Source: Schistocephalus solidus (lineage: Eukaryota > Platyhelminthes > Cestoda > Diphyllobothriidea > Diphyllobothriidae). From it: a stretch of DNA of 64,000 bases. The notes under the pieces were generated by a model. That model did no database searches, had not been told where the DNA came from, and saw only the letters and a list, made by a program, of their open reading frames with translations. The position numbers and the translations under genes are program-made. The stretch lies in contig WEDG01000776.1 in NCBI GenBank assembly GCA_017591395.1, positions 40,243 through 104,242 on the forward strand, read 5' to 3'. The first letter of the stretch is position 1, and each line of letters starts with the position of its first letter. This document shows, one piece after another, positions 1-11,319 of the stretch.

Positions 1-1190
1 CACACTTCGCATTCTATGGCACACATCATCGATCTGCATGCTGCCACAACCGTAGGGATGAATCAAATTCCCGTTTCATTGTGAACTGCAGTACCTCGTC
101 CTCGCCAACCACTATGATCATTGTTGATCTCGCTTTTTTCCCATCTTCACTATCTCATATTGAGGTGGATCACAAAACCATATCCGGGGAGACAATTTTA
201 TCCACGAGCCTTATTTGAAAGGAGACGAGCGCCGCAGTGGAAACTAATCGCTGAGTTAAGGCTAGGGAACTTATGACGAGGCATTCCGTAATTGGAGGAG
301 TACTTCGCCTTGATCCCCACTTCCAGGACTGACTCAACTATCCGCCGGCAAATAATACGGCTAAAACTACCGCTCTTCTCAATAGGAGACGTTGGTGATG
401 TTTACCGACTTCAATGCAACAGTCAGAGCACCCTGCCGACGATTGCTCATGCGAATCCGTTTGAGGATTAGACTAAAATTATAAGGTAGCAACCCATTCC
501 GTGAATGAGACACACCTTAAAATCTGCTGCCGTTGAGATTATGGATCTAGGCACTCATTACATAGCAGAGTAGATGCACCAAGCCTGGGTGTCCACTGAT
601 GGCTCAGTCAATCGCCAAATAAACGTACCTCCCGTGTCTGGCTTTGAGATCCCTTTCAACATGAAAAAAGAGGGATCATGGATGATAGTCGCCACCGGCG
701 AGGACCGGCTGACGCTGTCAAAGTGAAACAGCAATTCAATTAAGCCAAACAGTTGGTCCTATGCAGCAGCCAATGAGCGTCATATAATAAGCGTTATACA
801 GAGGACCCCCTAATGTGGGTAACCCCCTCAAATAAACGTTTCTCAGCGAATGTTAATTCGTCCTTTTACATGTCACTTGAAACTCACATCGTCAATACTT
901 CTGGAACGCAGCCTGTTACTTCGGGCAATGAGACGGGAATTCTTTCATCAGATGTTACTCACTGTCAAGGTCAATAATTTACGGATATAAAAATTACTTT
1001 CCAAGGGTGAATCAGTAGGTTGCGCTGGAGATTTTGAATAAATTACACCTGGCAGCTCACCCAAATTGTCCACTGCAAGTGTTACAGTACACTATGCTCT
1101 ATATCGTTATTGCTCTTGTTTGGACAAATATGTAACTCAAAGAATATATTTAAAAAATCCCTTCATAGAACAGGTAATTTTTTTACATAC
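1..1190. other. No gene seen; possibly first intron of an enolase paralogue
   Basis: I see no coding exon, repeat or RNA gene here. If the enolase exon at 1191-1275 belongs to a whole gene, this stretch is the start of its first intron. I looked on the minus strand for the next enolase exon (the SGASTG loop) and did not find it. Confidence 0.4.
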
Positions 1191-1275
1191 CTTTTGCCGT
1201 TGTCAAGTCTACTTCGACGGTTGGATTTCCGCGACTGTCAAATATCTGTCGGGCATGTATGCTAGTTATCGCCAT
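1191..1275 (-). CDS. Enolase paralogue, first coding exon
   Basis: Read on the minus strand, this 85 bp exon starts with ATG at 1275-1273 and encodes 28 residues plus one base. It begins [12 protein letters not shown] and continues through the enolase N-terminal motif [13 protein letters not shown] good GTATGT donor follows at 1190-1185. The complete enolase gene at 56708-58322 has a first exon of the same length, the same phase-1 end and a GTATGC donor. The two exons differ at only four residues (MAITSI vs MSILSI and one Thr/Lys), yet differ at many third codon positions, which suggests selection on the protein. A possible acceptor AG lies 5 bases before the ATG. No second exon is visible in the 1.19 kb available, so the gene either has a long first intron running off the window or this is an isolated exon. 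The identity is sure; that the locus is a working gene is inference. Confidence 0.85.
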
Positions 1276-1316
1276 TGCGTCTGTTATAACAGTTTAAAAA
1301 ATTTGGGGTGAGATGC

Positions 1317-1502
1317 ATGTTTACCTCAAGAAGTGTAGATTATCATAGGGTTCAAAAAGGACTTACTATACTCAGTTTGTTTTCGTTTTCTACTTTGGCC
1401 TTTTTTTACCTACAAAATGTTCACGAAGCTATAACTAGTACTGATTGTTTGGATATTTTCTTGGAAACATCACGGGGTTTATTGTGTGTTAAAAATTTCT
1501 AA
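1317..1502 (+). CDS. Candidate first exon with a signal-anchor-like segment, unrecognised
   Basis: An ATG-started frame of 61 codons begins 41 bases from the divergent enolase exon. Residues about 17-35 form a hydrophobic stretch (LTILSLFSFSTLAFFYL) preceded by basic residues, like a type II signal anchor or a signal peptide. It may be the 5' exon of the gene whose later exons are at 1894-2406: several GT donors inside it (for example GTTTAT near 1476) could join a short middle exon around 1534-1552 and then 1894. I could not settle that join. The frame could also be chance. I recognise no family. Confidence 0.3.
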   Translation: MFTSRSVDYHRVQKGLTILSLFSFSTLAFFYLQNVHEAITSTDCLDIFLETSRGLLCVKNF

Positions 1503-1893
1503 ACTGCGTCAAGAGGTTTGAATTGGTTTCCACAGTTGAAACAGATATTTTTGGAGTAGATGAAGAAAATAAATCTTAAACGTGAACTTTTTATATCTTT
1601 CTTAACTTTGAAGGAAATGCATATTGTTTGCAAAAGTAAAAGAGTAAGTTATGGAACAAAATATTGATATGCAATTTTGTTATTTTTATTTTGTACAATG
1701 TAATTATTGTACGCATGATCATCCTTATTTCCCTTTCGTGCAGTATGTGCTTATGAGAGATTACTAAAATATCACTGTATTATATTCTTTTAAATTTAAC
1801 ATCTGCTAACTTTTGTCATCCATGTTAACTTACTACTTGGTTTTGACGTGTATTCACGGCCGTTTTCACTGGTGAGATACTGTAATTAAGCAG

Positions 1894-2406
1894 TTTCGCA
1901 GTGTTTTAAGAAGACCAGAAATACATCTTCAATACTATGCAATAGAAGGTCGCATTGATCCCTTCTTCATAGCACCAATTTATAATGGTTTGGGTGACGT
2001 GGACAAATTAACTCCTGCACTGGTAATTTTTTATTTGGCTTATTATTTTATTTGATTTGGTATAGCTTTATTAACTGAATATTCAATTTTGAAATTCATA
2101 TGACGCAAATAGGATGTAAAACCACAATATAACGTGCACAAGTTGCAAAATGTCTTTGCTTTAACCATTTGCAATGCAAGACCAGATCAAGAGGCTTGGT
2201 ACAATCCCCTGCACCGTAAGGGATCCAAAATATCTGGTACAAAAGGCTGATGATTTTATAGCTGTCCTGGTTTTGAATTCCATTTAGGTCATGACAATTT
2301 TCAGAAATGGTTTTTAATCAAAATCGTTCAAATCAGTCAGGATGCATCTAATCTAATTAAAGAAAGAATTTTTCCTTTGACCCACTTGTGGGTCACAACT
2401 GAGTAA
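1894..2406 (+). CDS. Unrecognised gene, last three exons (1894-2022, 2113-2215, 2288-2406)
   Basis: Three open segments join in frame across two short introns. The first intron (2023-2112) runs GTAATT to ATAG and is phase 0. The second (2216-2287) runs GTAAGG to TTTAG and is phase 1. Together the exons encode about 116 residues and end in TAA at 2404-2406. Recognisable stretches are RIDPFFIAPIYNGLGDVDKL in the first, VFALTICNARPDQEAWYNPL in the second, and KWFLIKIVQISQDASNLIKE in the third. The intron sizes (90 and 72 bp) match those of the enolase gene in this window, and codon use looks like real coding. The 5' end is uncertain: the first acceptor may be CAG at 1891-1893, and upstream exons may include 1317-1476. 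I do not recognise the family and assign no function. Confidence 0.55.
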
Positions 2407-4980
2407 CTGATAAAATATTTCGGCAAAATGCTGAGATATTTCTAAGCATTTAAATGAGTTGCTAAATCTAATCTGCCTGTCATGAAACGTTGGAATTCCA
2501 AGCTGATATAATGAATTAAGATCTAAACAATAAACCCGGCTCATAAATGAATGCAACGCCACTTTTAATGTGCCCTATAATGAGTTGAAAAGTAACCAGT
2601 TTGCCGAAAACAAATTGTTTGATCTCTATTCCTAATGTTGGTAGATTCACCAGTAAAATTGATATTTTAAACAAGATACTGTAGCATACGGTTGTATTAC
2701 AATTTTCTTGTCGATTTGATATCATAAGCATGCTATTACACATTAGACTTCAGAAATTTTTGGGTAGAAACTTTAAATACCCTTTCCAAGCTGGTGATTC
2801 AATATCAGGGTTTATTTTCCAACTATCATTGCGATACCTTTTTGTGTACAAACAAGAACCTTGAATTTTGTGGCCTTCTGCCAAGGGCAACTTATACATA
2901 CATATTCAGTTACAGTTAGATAAATTTTGACCAAATTATTGAAATGCAATGTTCATCGGAATTTGTATGGAGTGCAAACTTGCCTGGACAGTATGCTGTG
3001 TGTCTTTGGATTAGAAAAGAAGTTTGACCTAACTCGATGTGGGGAGCCTATGGCAAATATGGTCAAAAAGGTTTTTAAAACTTAAACGTAGCAAATATTT
3101 TAAGAAATAATTTATTTCTTAAATACTGGCCAGTGAATAGTACAACAAGTCATTGATCAATATTTGATGTCCCTTTACCATGCATAAGTGGACTTTCTCC
3201 AACGGCCTTGGGCACAGCATGAAATTTTTCATCTTAAACGTCCTTATGGTCCGTTTTGAGACATACCTCGTTAAGAGGATATCAAAAATATTTTGAGCAA
3301 CGTGGCGCCTGGTAATACTTCAGCATATTGTGTTGTATTTTTGCGTTCTTATGATGACAAAGACGGTTATTCTGCGTCAGAACAACCTGCCTTACGTGCA
3401 TAATTACCTTTAACCTATTCTTGTTTCGCCCATAATGAAAATACCTGCCCTACATGCCACCATGTATGATTACCTACATTGTTTCACTTCATGCCCAATC
3501 ACTGACGCCTGCCCTTGCGCCAGCTAGGAATTCATCCCTCTCCAACTAAATGTCTTCATATCGGAGCATGCGATGCTCAGGACTCTGATAAGCCTCACTT
3601 TGTCCCCTCTCAGATGAAGCGTTTTCATTAATAAATACCGTTATATTTTTTATTATATGCAATGTTTCTTTCATGTGACTGATAAGCAAACTTATCATGT
3701 AGCGATCCAAACATGACTTAAAATTAAGCACGACTTTGCAACAAACTGATTTCATCAACTATCTTTTCAGGTTAACCGTGATATTGTCCAGTTCGAAGTG
3801 ATTATCGGCCTACTTTTCGTTCCTTTATTCAAAATTTTACACAGATAAGACTGCCAATATCTTGATAAGGGCTTCTGTCATGATCATTGTTACCTTTGGA
3901 CTCCTTAACTTTTCTACCTGCTTCCATGTGCGGCACATGCACAAGATATTATTAATGCCAACCGCTTAAGTTGTTGCGTTCTCCCTGTATGATGTTTACT
4001 GCTCTACGTCTATCACCCTTATATGTGAACATCAAGAGGTTTTTATTGTTTATTTCAATTTTTACCTTGCAGAGTTTTCAAAGATTTCAGCAAGGTTGTT
4101 AGGACGCGGAATATCTGTAGCTTACGATGAAATGTAATAAATATTGCATATCTTCATTCGAACGCCACCATATTTTATTAACTGCATTATTAAATCTTAA
4201 ATAGCCTGTGTTATTTATTTATTAATTTCGTCTTCTATACGGGGAATATTAGTTGTTCTTTCCCTTAACTTGGAATTGCAGTGAATCTGATGCTTTTTAA
4301 TAATTTTAAGAAAAACCTGCTAAAATATGGTTGCTCACTGAAATAATTGTTTGAAATAAATAGAAGTCAAATTTAATTGAAACAAATTGAAAAAAATGGC
4401 TAAATACTAAAAGGCAGCTTGAAGACGCCCATGTATGGGCTGTGGTTAAATGTTCAACAATTTTTTATGTAAAAGCTATTCGGGATTAATAAAAATGATA
4501 AAAAAATAAATAAAAATTTCAGAGCTAATTTTATGCTTGAAAGTGCCATTTTCCCTTACGTATTTGATTATAATTATTAAAAACGACAACTATTGAGATG
4601 CTTAGTTATGTTAATCTATTTTCACCCAACATAACATTCAGATTTTACCTCTAGATGAACACAAAAGCTCGAAAGAAAAACGCTAATGCAGCTATTTCGA
4701 GTCTTAGTGAGCAAACTACACCTTGAAGCATTTCACCTACTTGAACAATAATGACGTATTAGATATCGCGAATGTTAAATTTTGGCAATTTATTATAGGC
4801 CATTATGTGGGTAATTAAAACAAGAAAAATTTTAACGTTTAATAATGTGTATTTTGCACTTAAATATTGTGTTTTTTTATTTTTAAGACATTATATGGCG
4901 CATATATATGTGAAGATATGATCATGCTTTATGAAACAAGGAGAAAAATATCTTCAGCGAGCATACCCATTTAAGCATTT
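2407..4980. other. AT-rich noncoding DNA
   Basis: No convincing gene. One short open piece at about 2920-3018 (plus) follows an AG and reads QCSSEFVWSANLPGQYAVCL before a stop. It could be a terminal exon but does not join in phase to the exons at 2113-2406. The rest is AT-rich with many stops in all frames. Confidence 0.4.
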
Positions 4981-4981
4981 T

Positions 4982-5078
4982 AGAGGACGAGTTTGGTGAA
5001 CATACGCTTTAGATTACTCATAATCAGGCCTTTATAATAATATAAGGGAGGGTAGAGTAATAAACGTTTTAAAAAAGG
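4982..5078 (+). repeat. Left arm of ~90 bp inverted repeat flanking a LINE
   Basis: This stretch (core TAATCAGGCCTTTA, 5021-5034) aligns with the reverse complement of about 9060-9148 over roughly 90 bases at about 75-80% by eye. It contains the matching blocks GGTGAAC, ATTACTCATAATCAGG and ATAATAT. The two arms lie either side of the retrotransposon at 5280-9043. They may be terminal inverted repeats of an older DNA element into which the LINE jumped, or two opposed copies of a small dispersed repeat. Confidence 0.7.
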
Positions 5079-5366
5079 CAGAGGCAGTGACCATACGTTT
5101 GAAAAACCCAACTTTATGCTCGCAAAATCGTTTAGAGTGGCCCTAGGTTTCCCTTGGACGAAAACAAACTCGGCATTTGCGTTCACACCTCCTGCAACGT
5201 CATGTCACAGTAACGAAGCAGTAACCTTGATAATGGCCGTACACCTTTTCCCTCCTCTCCCCATCCCTCGCGCCTACAGGACTAGACTATAGCTCCTGAC
5301 CTCTGAACGCACTCAAATCTCTCCGTCCGCACCTTCCTCTCTACAGTTTTCTTCCCCACCACCAAG

Positions 5367-6300
5367 TCTTCCTTTTTTATAAGTAACGATAACCCTAGTT
5401 TCGATACTCGAACTACGCTAGATGTCATATTATATAATGCTAGATCTGATTTGAATAAGATGGCGCAACTGAGAGCCAATGCTTTCGAGTTAATGCCCGA
5501 TGTTTTATGTGTAACTGAATCTTGGACCCATCCCTTAATTTCCGACTCTTTGCTTGTCATAGACCAGTACGATCTCTACCGTCAAGACCGCATTAGTAAG
5601 CGTGGTGGTGGTTGTCTTCTCTATATTAAATCTTCATTTAAGCACTTCCCTTTTTTATCTAGATGTTACGTCATTCTCTGGTAATTACTGCTTCGCATCC
5701 ATTATCCTGTCGCCCCGGCAAAAGGCGATTCTCGGATGTATTAACAACCCACCTAATTCATCATCCGATAATGATGCAAAACTTTTTGAAATTTTTAAAT
5801 TGATTTTGAAGTCCAATTTTAACATTAGAGTAATCGCTGGGGACTTTAATTTTCCTGAAATTGACTGGATTTCAAATCTTGTCCACCCAGATTTCAGCCT
5901 TTCCTCGATAACATTAATTTTTCTAATTGGTCCCAGCTTGTCCGTTCTTCAACGAGACACAGGCATATTTTAGACCTGATTTTCACAAACGACATTGCTC
6001 CCCTCTTCGTTGATTTTAAGCAGGGTCTCTTCCAAAGTGACCATACACTAATTCACTGTTGCCTTCCGATTGTTCCATCGAAAAAGGTTAGTGCCGTTCG
6101 TACCTATCATGCTTTTGACCTCGCAGATATGAGCTTAATTAGTAACTTTTTGGACTCATCGGACTGGCAAAATCTCTCCTCCATGAACGACGCAGCAAGT
6201 CTTTGTGACTTCGTGTCAGTCGTTTCAAATAACATCCTGGAGCTTGTGCGAACCAAAATAGTCACCCCTACGTCTCGGAATCCTCCGTTCCTCACTTTCT
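5367..6300 (+). pseudogene. LINE endonuclease domain, frameshifted
   Basis: The frame opens with a typical APE-type start (ILYNARSDLNKM), then CVTESWTHPLI carrying the catalytic glutamate, and RGGGCLLYI. A frameshift near 5650-5680 moves the reading to the frame holding GCINNPPNSSS and IAGDFNFPEIDW, the metal-binding Asp/Asn block. Another shift near 5930 reaches the frame with ILDLIFTND and SDHTLIH, the last catalytic Asp-His. All main endonuclease blocks are recognisable, but spread over at least three frames. The enzyme would nick target DNA for target-primed reverse transcription. The linker to the reverse transcriptase continues at 6129-6314. Confidence 0.8.
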
Positions 6301-6301
6301 T

Positions 6302-8253
6302 TTGCCACGACTAAAGAAATTGAAGAAGCAGCTGAAAGATCAATATACTAGTTCATTATCTGTACATCTAAGGATCGCAGAGATTTTTGAATTAGCCTCT
6401 AAGATTCGTCTTGCACGTGACAGACAGAGGGAATCTTGCGCACTCAGTGAGCAAACTGCAAAATCTGTTGCTCAACTGTTCCGCCGTCGATCCTCTTCTA
6501 AACGAGGTTATGAAATTCCTCCATTACTAAATGAAGACAAGAACTTCGTTCTGGAATACTCTGACAAGGCAGAACTGTTTAGTGCGTTCTTTGCAAATCA
6601 TCTTACGATGGAATCTGAACCGGTTCCGACATTTCAGGCATCCTCATTGAATGTTATCAGCACTATTGATTTCTCCTTAGAAATAATTCGTAAGCAAATA
6701 ATTCGTCTGAAAAACTCGCACTCTTCGGGGACTGACGTTATTCCAAACTCAGTTATTAAGAGAGTGCCGAGCTTTCCCAGATTGCTTAGCCATGTATTCT
6801 CAGTTTATCTTTTAACGGATTCTTTCCTGACTCATGGAAGACATCTATTATTCTTCCTGTCTTCAAGTCGGTATCTCGTTCAGACGTAAATAATTATCGA
6901 GGCGTTCACAAAACCCCGGCTCTCGCAAAACTTCTTGAAAAAATTATTTTTAATCAAATTCTCGACTTTTGCCTAGAAAATAAGCTTTTAAGCGACTCGC
7001 AATATGGTTTTCTACCTGTGAGATCATACGAAGCGTGTCACTTAGCTTTTCTTAACCTCATCACTTCCCTTCGTAACGAGCAACAGTCAGTGGTTGTGAT
7101 CTACTTTGACCTGAGCAAAGCCTTTGACAAGGTACCGCACAAACGTCATCTTGTGAAACTGGAAGCCCTCGGAATCTGGCCTCATCTCCTTGACTTCATT
7201 GGTTCCTACTTGTCTAACCGCAGCCAAAAGGTCTTAGTAGGTAATAGCTATTCGACGCCTCAGCCGATCACGAGTGGCGTTTTTCAAGGCACCGTTCTAG
7301 GTCCCCTTCTCTTCATTCTGTACATTAACGAAATTTCAAATTTACTCACAAATTCACAAAATTTCCCTTACGCTGACGATCTCAAGTGCATTTATTCATT
7401 TTCTAAAGACACTGCTAATAGTTGCGTTGACAAAATCAACACTGATCTACTTATGCTCTAACGTTGGAGCTGTACTTGGAAGATGGAATTTTCTCCATCC
7501 AAGAGCAGTTTCATGTGTTTGGCCCTGCAAAGCTTCCTGGACCCCTAGTATTTCAAAAATAGTACACTTTTAGAACGATCAACCATAAAAGACTTAGGTC
7601 TAAGTTACACGAATAAGCTAGCATTATCGCCTCATGCAGATCGAATTTCTGCAAAGGCTGCACAGATATGTGGTTTTATATCACATAATTTCTTCCTTCC
7701 GGAAATAAAGTTAAACCTATACCGCATGTTTGTTCTTCCTATCCTCGAATACTGCTGTCCCCTATTTGGGCTGATGAACGCCTCTGACCGCAGTAAGATT
7801 GAAAAAGTTCAGAGGGTTTTTACTCGAAGACTATTTTCTCTTCCTGGATCCAGTATCTCCTATACGGATAGATGCCAGTTAGCAAACATTAAATTTCTGT
7901 GGGTTAGAAGACTTGAAGCCGGTCTCTGCTTCCTGTTTCGCGTTAACTCTAGCCCAAATCTCCCACGAATTAACGCTCTCACTCCGGTAAATCGACCCTA
8001 TGCCACTCGTAATTCCTCCATGATAATTTCACCACCCCTTTGCTCCACAACTAACCGGTCTCAGTTTTTTGCCTCCAAATATGCTTTCATATGGAATAAT
8101 CTACCACTGCAAATTAGGTTGTCGTCTACATTAGCTATTTTCAAAACCAAATTACGCAAACATTTAACTTCGGAAGATATAAAGTCCTTATTGTCTCTTT
8201 CCTTCCCAAACTCGCAACTCTTGGATTTTGAAAAGGGTCCTCCTGGTATTTGA
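6302..8253 (+). pseudogene. LINE reverse transcriptase and C-terminal domain, broken
   Basis: The segment reads in one frame to 6889, then continues in another from the NNYRGVHKTPALAKLLEKII block (about 6888) through 7461. The core motifs are FDLSKAFDKVPH (7106-7141), SGVFQGTVLGPLLF, where SGVPQGS is usual, and YADD (about 7372). A stop ends that frame at 7461. The same protein resumes through KDLGLSYTNKLALSPHADRI to the C-terminal MFVLPILEYCCPLF region, ending in TAA at 8251-8253. The catalytic Asp pair is intact, but frameshifts and stops exclude a full product. Its role would be copying element RNA at the nicked target. Confidence 0.85.
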
Positions 8254-9043
8254 GGCAGCTCCCTCTATATTATATTGGTCTCTTATTATATTTCCATCAT
8301 CCTCTGCAGAGTCAATCTTTGCATTTACATTTACTTTTTCTTCCCCTCCTTTTAAACTAGCATTGCCAACTCTTGACAACCTTGATTCTTTCCTCCAAAT
8401 TTGCAACCCTGACGATAGTTTCCAGGTTCTGTTGATGATCGAGGTGGGTTCTGATGGTTTCGCCTCTTTGGTGATGGACTATGCAGTCAGAAAGGTCGCA
8501 TCTCGATGATGATCTCGTGACCTCTACTGTCCCGTCTTCGTTTCGACCATGTTGTCTACGATGAGTTCGTCCTCTCTCACCTCCACTGGTGTTTATAATC
8601 AGTAGCTCTGAATGCTATATTATCTCTCACCCGACAAGGAGCGTCCCGAACCCTCATACTTAGTCAGCAACATCATAATACTATCCCATTGCATTTAGCT
8701 ATTAATTTTTTAGTGAAGCAGTTTTTTTCTCCAATTTTATTTAAATTGGCGGCTCGCCGAACTCCGCCTCCGATTTAACCCTAGGAGTTTTTTACTGCTT
8801 CTTTTCCAGTTCGCCGTATATGCCAAAGATTGTTGACTTTTGCTTTAAAAATGGCAAATCTTTTTGAATCGGATATGTTTACCATACTACTCATTTCTGC
8901 TGTTCATATGGATGCTCACATAGTGCAGCAATTATCCACTTTGTATTTATTTAAACCACGGTACTAAGTTTGTAATGATGGGGCCCTCTGGGCCTTAAAT
9001 ATACAATTTATTTATTTTTTATTTATTTATTTATACTTACTGC
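8254..9043 (+). other. LINE 3' untranslated region with TTTA-rich tail
   Basis: Noncoding continuation of the element after its stop. It carries a GGGGCCCTCTGGGCC palindrome-like block just before a run of TTTA/TTTATT units (about 9006-9036), the usual simple 3' tail of CR1-like elements. The right arm of the inverted repeat begins directly after. Confidence 0.65.
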
Positions 9044-9059
9044 TTATTGGATGTTTAAG

Positions 9060-9148
9060 CTTTTGTTACTCTTCCCTCTTTGATATTATTGTAAAGGCCT
9101 GATTATGAATAATCAAAAACTTACGTTCGCCGAACTCGACTTACTAAA
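9060..9148 (-). repeat. Right arm of ~90 bp inverted repeat
   Basis: The reverse complement of this stretch matches 4982-5078, including the shared block around TAATCAGGCCTTTA. It starts about 20 bases beyond the LINE tail. Both arms have A/T-rich outer edges with a similar TTTTAG-like boundary. I could not define a clear target-site duplication. Confidence 0.7.
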
Positions 9149-10984
9149 AAAATATTTTTGTGTTTCTAATTTTTCGTAATAACTGAAAGCGAGGATTTCA
9201 AAGAATTCCAAAAGCGACAGCTGCGTTTAGTCCTTTTGGTTTTTTTTCGAAACGCATTTCTTGAGTAACTGATGCCATAATGTGTAGTGCGTGATTTGTA
9301 AAACTTGCAAGCGAAAGCGATTCTTTGCTTTGAGCCAGGCGTGAATATGGTGGCAGCGAATGCTTTAGATATTGGGAATTCGTAGAGTTCTTATGCTGGA
9401 TGATCTTTTTTGCGTGTTTGTACATAAAGGCAACTTAGCAGAGACACTACACAATTGGAGGTGCATTTTTGAACCTATACGGAGAACCAGGCCGCGACCG
9501 AAAGAGCACCACTCTCCAACCTGGCAATATGTAATAATTAACAGTCAGACTAAGTACATCAAACATGCATATAAAGAAAATTCAAACAATACTAACAAGA
9601 GATATCAAGCACATGATAAAAACCGGGAAGTTTGTTACGATTTTTTGTGATCATTAAGATGCCAAAAAAACATGACTGGAAAATACAAGTTTGTCAGCAG
9701 TAGAAGAACGTTGTGAGCTTATAGAGGGCTTTAAGCGTACGTATCGATTTTTAAGCGCCTTCGGGTATTCTTTCTTCATGGATTGGTCATGGATTTATCG
9801 GGCCGGCGAACCCAAACAGAAGCACATCTGTGTCATATATGAAAGCCCATTTCAAAGCAACCGATTGAATTGCGGTGGGAATAGGCGTTGTAACTGTGCA
9901 TCAGCCCAACTCTAGAGCCGGTTCGTGAAAAGTAAAGACCGAAAAAAAACGCTAAGAAGCAGTCTGGGGTAGTGTATCGTATCCGTGCCTAACCTCTCCT
10001 TGTTACTACATAGGCCATACTGAACGCATGTTCGTAACGCGCATGTATGCACATAACCTGGCTGTGCGCCCGTGTGACGTCCTATCGCAAGTGAATGTCC
10101 ATAAATATGAAACAGGTCATGAGTTCAACTTTGCAGCCCCCCACCGAATCGCCCGCGCCGGAAGGAAGACTAGCAGAGAAGGGATTCAAGCCCGCAGCCT
10201 TGGATAGAGACTCACTCAATGATGCATTCATTTGGTGCTGACATAAATAAACGTGCACAGCCAACTCTGCAAAACGGTTCATTGAGCATTGATTGGATTA
10301 TACCCCAGAACTATGACTTCTTCTGTTGCTGTTAATATTCTTGATGCTGGACTTCCATAGGAGTGCAAAAACTCAAAAATAAACCAATTGTTCTTGTTGT
10401 CAATCAGTCTTCTTCTTTACTCCTACTAACATGCGTATGCATTAGATTTTTACTCCGGCAAAGAACGTTTTTCTTAAACTAAAAGCTCTTAGTTCGCTGT
10501 TGGATATTTTTGTGCGTATAAAAGGGGATGTTATTTGCTGTTACTATGCTTTGCCAGCCGAAGGCCGTTTCTGACGTACCTGTTATGTTCCTACGGCTTT
10601 CAGTGAATCCTTCTAGTGTTCGAAAGTGTCGTTTTTAATATCCTCATTTTCTTATGAATTTATTGATTCTGCATGTTTATCACGGGGTGGTAAGGCTTCA
10701 CCTAATTCAGGTACAGTGATGAAGACAATGGATGGAATGTAGATTAACGTTTATTGATAAATATACATGCTGAAATCACAAGCATAACTTTATTTTCGGT
10801 CATGCAACAACGACCTGCAACACAAAGAGAGCACTAAAATCACTGCTGTTTCATGTGTGAATTTCGCGTACATTATTGCTCTACCGTTTGACTTGAATAT
10901 AGGTTATGTATATGTACAACGCCACTGCTTTCGGTATGTATGTGCGCAGTCATTGGTACTGATAAATTTGCGTGCTTTTTTTAC
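9149..10984. other. Noncoding DNA
   Basis: No gene or repeat family recognised on either strand. Short open frames (for example around 9372-9650 and 9691-9915) show no motif and no splice context. Confidence 0.4.
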
Positions 10985-11319
10985 AGGTACTATGAAATGA
11001 TTATATCATGGCCTTGCAGGAGTTTTTAAGTGAAATAATAAGAGATTATGAAAAAAGGGTTTTTAACTTTTTCGAATAAATATTAAACATGACGCAAACT
11101 CTTAAAGAAATAAATCAAGGCCTTTAAAGTTAATTTTGGAAAATGAACTTTAGAGAGACCTTCTAATCGAGCGAACAGCAGGGGGAGTCCCCGGTCACAG
11201 AGGTATTTTTTGACCGGAATTCTCTGTACAAGAGAGATTAAAATGGAGGGCGCTAAAAGTAGAGAGAAGGGACTGTTAATAAGGATCGGAGTGATTGTTA
11301 GAGTATAAAAACCCCTTAT

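Larger units (their letters stand above)
5280..9043 (+). mobile_element. CR1/jockey-like LINE, degraded
   Basis: A non-LTR retrotransposon on the plus strand with an apurinic-type endonuclease region, a reverse transcriptase and a C-terminal domain, followed by a roughly 0.8 kb 3' untranslated part that ends in a TTTA-type simple tail. Several frameshifts and stops break the single long frame, so the copy is dead. The 5' boundary is approximate (between about 5180 and 5360). The reverse transcriptase block order and the C-terminal LPILEYCCPLF motif place it in the jockey/CR1 group. Confidence 0.85.

Noticed and set aside
2920..3018. A further terminal exon of the unrecognised gene
   Set aside because: The reading looks plausible, but its acceptor is not in phase with the exon ending at 2215 and the gene already has a stop at 2404.
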